Assembly: GCA_937871645.1 (NCBI GenBank)
Contig: CALMPZ010000370.1
Coordinates: 1 to 5,416 of the forward strand
DNA: 5,416 nucleotides
Source: an uncultured Polymorphobacter sp.
GTDB lineage: Bacteria; Pseudomonadota; Alphaproteobacteria; Sphingomonadales; Sphingomonadaceae
Direction of reading: 5' to 3'
The notes below the pieces were generated by a model. It was given only the letters and a program-made list of their open reading frames with translations, did no database searches and was not told the origin of the DNA. Of this stretch, positions 5,307 to 5,416 are shown one piece after another. Each line of letters begins with the position of its first letter. Position 1 is the first letter of the stretch. A program made the position numbers and the translations under genes.

Positions 5307-5416
5307 GTGATCCGCGGGGCCAAATCCATTCCACCGACTGCCGGCGACGCCGCACTGCGCGTCACGCTGGTCGCCTGCCTGTTCTACGCGGCGTTCGGGG
5401 CGTTCCTGCAATGGTT
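5307..5416 (+). CDS. probable MFS transporter, N-terminal fragment (cut by right window edge)
   Basis: An open frame starts at GTG 5307 and continues to the edge, giving 36 residues. After a short polar start (VIRGAKSIPPTAGDA) comes ALRVTLVACLFYAAFGAFLQ, a hydrophobic first helix, then WF. A Leu-Arg before a helix with FYAAFGAF and an aromatic at its end resembles the start of MFS_1-like / nucleoside-symporter-type major facilitator proteins. This is inference from one helix. The frame is open back to 5220, but only a TTG lies there; GGTGG at 5298-5302 is a weak ribosome site four bases before the GTG. The gene is divergent from the SDR, 108 bases start to start, and may share its regulation. 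The true start and the family need the sequence beyond the window. Confidence 0.45.
   Translation, partial: MIRGAKSIPPTAGDAALRVTLVACLFYAAFGAFLQW

Noticed and set aside
5233..5310. Small plus-strand ORF (25 codons, starting MAAPIRRV) overlapping the GTG at 5307
   Set aside because: No ribosome site and no recognisable product. It lies over the divergent promoter region; the overlap with the next start is probably chance.

Overview
The window is GC-rich, dense chromosomal DNA from an alphaproteobacterium, probably a sphingomonad-type organism. This is inferred from codon use, protein style, and the short GC-rich palindromic repeats between genes. No plasmid, phage, insertion sequence, CRISPR or RNA gene signal was seen. 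Codon use looks uniform, so there is no sign of recent transfer.

Left part, minus strand (1-2056): a two-gene tripartite efflux operon. The periplasmic adaptor (membrane fusion protein, 881-2056) is transcribed first. The RND inner-membrane pump (start at 859) follows after 21 bases and runs off the left edge after about 286 residues. A perfect 7-bp inverted repeat (2104-2122) sits in the probable promoter and looks like a repressor operator.

Middle, plus strand (2269-4284): a small three-helix GlsB/YeaQ-type membrane protein, a secreted SIMPL-domain (YggE-like) protein, and a metallo-beta-lactamase-fold hydrolase. The last two are 17 bases apart and are probably co-transcribed. The hydrolase has an altered metal motif, HxNxDH in place of HxHxDH.

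Right part: a short-chain dehydrogenase/reductase on the minus strand (4422-5198) converges on the hydrolase. The 137 bases between them hold two inverted copies of a C/G-rich palindromic repeat. Each copy also carries four closely spaced G runs on the strand matching the upstream gene's transcript. Divergent from the dehydrogenase, a plus-strand gene begins near 5307 and is cut by the right edge. Its first residues look like an MFS transporter. The divergent spacer has a good sigma-70-like promoter for the dehydrogenase and a dyad TGTCAC-N13-GTGACA.

The efflux pair is one functional unit. GlsB, SIMPL and efflux proteins are all often linked to envelope stress, but a shared role here is only inference. 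I found no convincing new multi-gene system. The best leads are the hydrolase metal site, the paired G-rich repeats, and the two candidate operators.
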